Below are positions 60,471 to 64,000 of a stretch of 64,000 nt of DNA, piece by piece. Location of the stretch: contig NC_054082.1 of assembly GCF_017562075.2 (NCBI RefSeq), positions 26,598,208-26,662,207 of the forward strand, read 5' to 3'. Position 1 is the stretch's first letter. Each line of letters opens with the position of its first letter. Made by a program: the position numbers and the translations under genes. Source of the stretch: Anopheles merus. Its lineage: Eukaryota; Arthropoda; Insecta; Diptera; Culicidae. The notes under the pieces are model-generated. The model saw nothing but the letters and a program-made list of their open reading frames with translations. It ran no database searches and was not told the DNA's origin.

Positions 60471-62720
60471 TGAGCTAGCCCAATGTGTTGTTCTCTCCCA
60501 GCTAATGCGCACACAAAGAGGAGAAAACAACACGAAAAACTTCCACCACAGTGAGGGCATTAAAACGGGCTATTTATTTTCATGCAAGCTCGTCAATAAG
60601 CTTCCAAAAGTTTACCCAAAACAACCGACCCACGACCGCATCGGTAACTTCGCATTTTAACCGCCATCCCGAAAGGTCTATAATTTCGTCCGCCCCGCTC
60701 CTGATAATGATGTTGCGATCGAAACGGTACGACTTCACCCGTTCGGTACGAACTTTGTGGTGCCCAGGCTTGGACGACGGTGGGCGGTTACCCAGCAAGA
60801 GCCTAGCAAAGTTCGTACGAAGCGGTGAAATATAATCGTCCGCCTCCGGGGGCTGGTTTCAAAGCGTTGTCTTTTTGCTTTATGCGTTGACCGTTCAGCC
60901 GAACGGGAAACTGATAGGGGAAACCCCCAAACAACGAGGATAATCGATAGATTATTGACTTAAATGGAAAATAATGGAAAAGTTTCAATCGATTATCCGG
61001 GCTTTTTGGGTGGGAGGAGTGAACGAGTTCGAGTTTCGGCCATCCGTCCTCGGTTTCACTAGCTCTAGTTCCACTAATTGGACCATAACTCACCGACATT
61101 CGACTATTTTGCGGGGGGTTTGATTGAGAAAGCTTGGTTCTTGCCCCCTCCCCACTGTCTACCTGGGTGTTCTCTTTCTCCTATTATTAATGACGCTCAA
61201 TTGGTAGCTTACAAAGCAGCGGCAACAAAGACAATTAAAATGAGGAGAAAAAAACATAGCCATGATAACGATCCTAAAAGCACGGTGTAAGCTGTAAAAC
61301 AAATCAATCGCATTGAAATGTCACTGACAGGATCGAATTTTACAACTGCTCTGGTCAGCTTTCCAGAAGGGCCACAGGAGACAACAACAACAGCAAAAAA
61401 CTCGCCCAATCCCAAATCGATTCCCTAATGGGCTCACAACTCTCGGAAAACCACCGCTTCCCGGCATTTCCCTGCAGAGCGCTTTCGAATGTATTGTTGG
61501 TGAAAGCGATTGAACCGAACTAGCGTAAGTAAACGATCGGCACCATTATCAAGGGTATTCGTAATGAATTAATGAACAGGTCAGCGGCAGACAGCAAGGG
61601 CTTGGGCTCGGACTCCTTTCGCCCAAACCCCGGAGGTCAGCGTTGCGTGGAAAGGATAATGGAAACATTCTTAAGAGGCTTTCCATCTCCCTTCGACCTT
61701 TTCTTTCTCTCTCACACATACTTCTCCCCGCTCGTGCTCTAGAAGGGAGCAAAAAGAACATTCCCAAGAGTTTGCCTTTAACGTGTTACAGATTGCTCCG
61801 AGCCTCTTCAGAATCCGGCACTGGCCCATTGCCAGCCACCCCAGTGTGCTGGTTCGGGTTCGATCTCATCGTGCTGCATGAAGCGCTTTGTGCCTTCGTT
61901 TCGTTTGGTTGGTCTTCCTCCGAAAGTATGCTAAAGTCGACCACCATCATCAAGCGCATTTGGGTTGATCAGTTTTTTTGCGTGTGTGTGTGTGGCGCAT
62001 TCGAACCATGCTGGTGGGTGTGTAAGTGTATGAGCATTTTTTCTTATGTTCCGTCAGTTGCAGTAAGGAAAAGCGAACAGCAAATTAAAGTGCACCTTCG
62101 GCGAGTGTAAAAGTGTACGGCCGGGCGGGTGTGACCGTAGAATTGAACAAGTTATGGGCGCTCCCGCCAGCGCGGGAAGGTGCTGCAAAATTATTAATGA
62201 GCAAAAAAGGATTACTTGGCAATGCTCAATTAATTTCTGGAAAATTTTAAATGCTCGAGTGCTCTTAAACTTTAGCACACCTTCAGCGCCAACGGTCCGC
62301 CCCGGCAAGACGCTCGAACGAGTTTCAGCGAGGTTTCGCCTTTGCTTAAAGGTTTTGTTTGTAGCGCTGGGGCTTCCGACGTTCCATGGCTTTTATATTC
62401 AATGTAGCCACTGCCCTGTTATTACACGCGAGCGAAAGCAAGACAAAAAAGGCGCTGGCTTGCTTTTCTTTACTCCTGCAGCCGCTTGTGCTGTATCTTT
62501 TCCGAACCGTTTAACGCACACGTTGGCAGGTTTAGTGAAAGCGTCACACGGATGATCAAAGAGGCCGTTACTTTTGACAGGCGAAATCGGATACTTTGTC
62601 GTTCGGAGCAATCTGCTGAGCGTCGAAAGTTGAGCAAATAATTGATGCCACGTGTCACTGGAAAGCGATTGCAGGGCATGGTTTGCCTCTAATGAGCGAT
62701 GCTCGGGCGATCGCTATCTC
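60471..62720. other. Unique block, no gene recognised
   Basis: GC-richer sequence with many overlapping frames (for example 61643-62110 + and 62154-62555 +). None shows a recognisable domain. Confidence 0.4.
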
Positions 62721-64000
62721 TGGATCAACAAGATTTAATGGTTTTTGGTAATGCGATACGTGCATCAATTTGAGTAGATTTTTTTTATCGCTGTATACAA
62801 AACGCAGTTAAAGTGTGGAGTGAAGCTAAGGAGAATGGTTTTGTTTTCTGTTTCTCATAGTTAAGAGTAGTAAACAAGCATTACTTATTTTCTTTACAAC
62901 AAGAAGCTTGCGGTTGAAGTTTTCTATTCCCCATGGGAAAACTGATAGCCAATTATCTGGATAGAGTGTCTATAAAGCTTCTTCAGCCGTCTTCATCAAT
63001 CCCAGCAGTACAAAACTTTACATTTCGTGTCGAGCTTCTCAGCAAACTTCTGCGAAAGTGGAAAACTTGGCAATACAAAAAATCGCATAAAAAGCACCAA
63101 CACGAAAGGTAAGAAGCGCATAAATCCTTCATGATAACGGTGTTGGGTTGCTATTTTATCGGCTGCTGTGGTTGAATATCGCTGGAGATTATTTCTGAAG
63201 AACAAAAACTCAAACACCAAACATCCAAATAAGCGTTAATGTTTATTAACACTTCCCCAGCTAGGTAATGTAGTAACTAATCGTCTCTTGCAGTGCAACT
63301 GTATGTACGCGCAGACACTGTGTTAAGGCATGTGTTGAGAAGGTATTATGCTACCTAGTGGCGATTCGACGTTTAGTCAACGAAAGATTAGCTGTCCAAG
63401 ATTTCACCCACACTTCCTATGGCGCTTTCTCTTGCTTTGTTTTAACATTGGCTCGCCGGAAAGTAATCCTCCTGGACCTGCTGTACCGCCGCTCGAACGC
63501 ATCAACGTTCGTTGGCTTTTCGCCGGAAACAACATTAGCACGGCACGACGTATGCTGTGTCGTTACTTTTTATGCTCGCAGCCAACATTTCACCCACTCG
63601 ACTCGACCCCATTCTTACCCGGGTGAAAAGCATACGGTTTAGTCCACTTCTACCCACCAGTCTGTGATTCATAAAGAACGACGACGGAGACGATGGCGAA
63701 CACCAACCATCTTACCAACCAACCACGCTGGTGTGACACCGGGGACACGACAGCCCATCGCCAGTGCAGATAAACATTTCACAAACCTCCGTTATGCCAG
63801 TGCGTCGCGTACGACCCGTTGGTCCGTGTGCACTATCGAGCGATGTTGTATGCGTCTTAAGACTGGTGGTGGTGGTGCTGCTACTGACATCTTCTGATTC
63901 GTCTGCATCGGGGGCACGTTTAATGGGAAAACTTGTAGCGCGCACAAAAACAAGGCAAACCTTTCATCCGGACTAGCCAATGCTGCTGCTGCTGCTAAAG
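62721..64000. other. AT-rich then GC-richer end block
   Basis: AT-rich to about 63240, then GC-richer. A 61-codon frame at 63794-63976 (+) has a hydrophobic stretch made by a GTG/CTG-rich run, so its signal-like appearance is probably a composition effect. The window ends in a GCT trinucleotide run (63980-63996). Confidence 0.4.

Noticed and set aside
63794..63976. 61-codon frame with hydrophobic stretch
   Set aside because: The hydrophobic run comes from a GTG/CTG-rich stretch; the rest has no family resemblance.

Overview
This window looks like non-coding insect DNA, most likely from an Anopheles mosquito. The basis is: dense CA/GT and CT/GA microsatellites; about 200-bp tRNA-derived SINEs of the type known from Anopheles gambiae (SINE200-like); several decayed non-LTR retrotransposon tails; small inverted-repeat (MITE-like) elements; and no bacterial-style gene packing. 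The genus is an inference from repeat type, not from a gene. I recognise no conserved host protein-coding gene, rRNA, true tRNA gene, known microRNA or CRISPR array. The window is best read as intergenic DNA or part of very large introns.

Layout. By eye the sequence alternates between GC-richer blocks of 1-4 kb with no visible repeats except microsatellites, and AT-rich blocks. Almost every recognisable mobile-element remnant lies in an AT-rich block. GC-richer blocks lie near 0-3.1, 4.7-6.9, 9.5-12.6, 13.5-15.2, 15.65-16.5, 17.0-18.2, 19.6-21.8, 23.5-24.9, 26.85-28.3, 30.5-33.15, 33.8-36.2, 37.2-38.2, 39.85-41.7, 42.7-44.6, 45.65-47.8, 50.3-54.7, 55.5-57.15, 58.2-59.8 and 60.5-62.7 kb, plus 63.2 kb to the end.

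Mobile elements. (1) SINE family 1 has copies at 3.8, 7.7, 26.1, 45.2-45.5 (nested pair) and 58.0 kb. Three have clear target-site duplications. (2) SINE family 2, with a similar tRNA-like head but a different body, has decayed copies at 23.1, 36.8 and 38.9 kb. (3) Non-LTR reverse-transcriptase remnants of Jockey/CR1 type lie at 7.2, 18.7-19.1, 38.6-38.95, 48.0 and 48.8-49.4 kb. A second non-LTR family lies at 12.7-13.0 kb (with the YADD catalytic motif) and 39.3 kb (3' end). (4) A dispersed repeat of about 1.2 kb is present at 7.95-9.15 and 28.58-29.79 kb. The second copy is split by a 544-bp inverted-repeat element. (5) A second, 224-bp MITE lies at 42.03-42.25 kb. (6) A fold-back array of 21-bp units lies at 18.42-18.64 kb.

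Possible genes. A few open frames resemble coding DNA but have no recognised homologue: a 63-codon frame with a signal-peptide-like start and a GRK end (16047-16238), a cluster of frames on the + strand at 20.39-21.50 kb, and a frame at 50.56-50.85 kb ending at a strong splice-donor-like site. All are weak candidates that need transcript or conservation evidence. No functional system linking several genes is visible.
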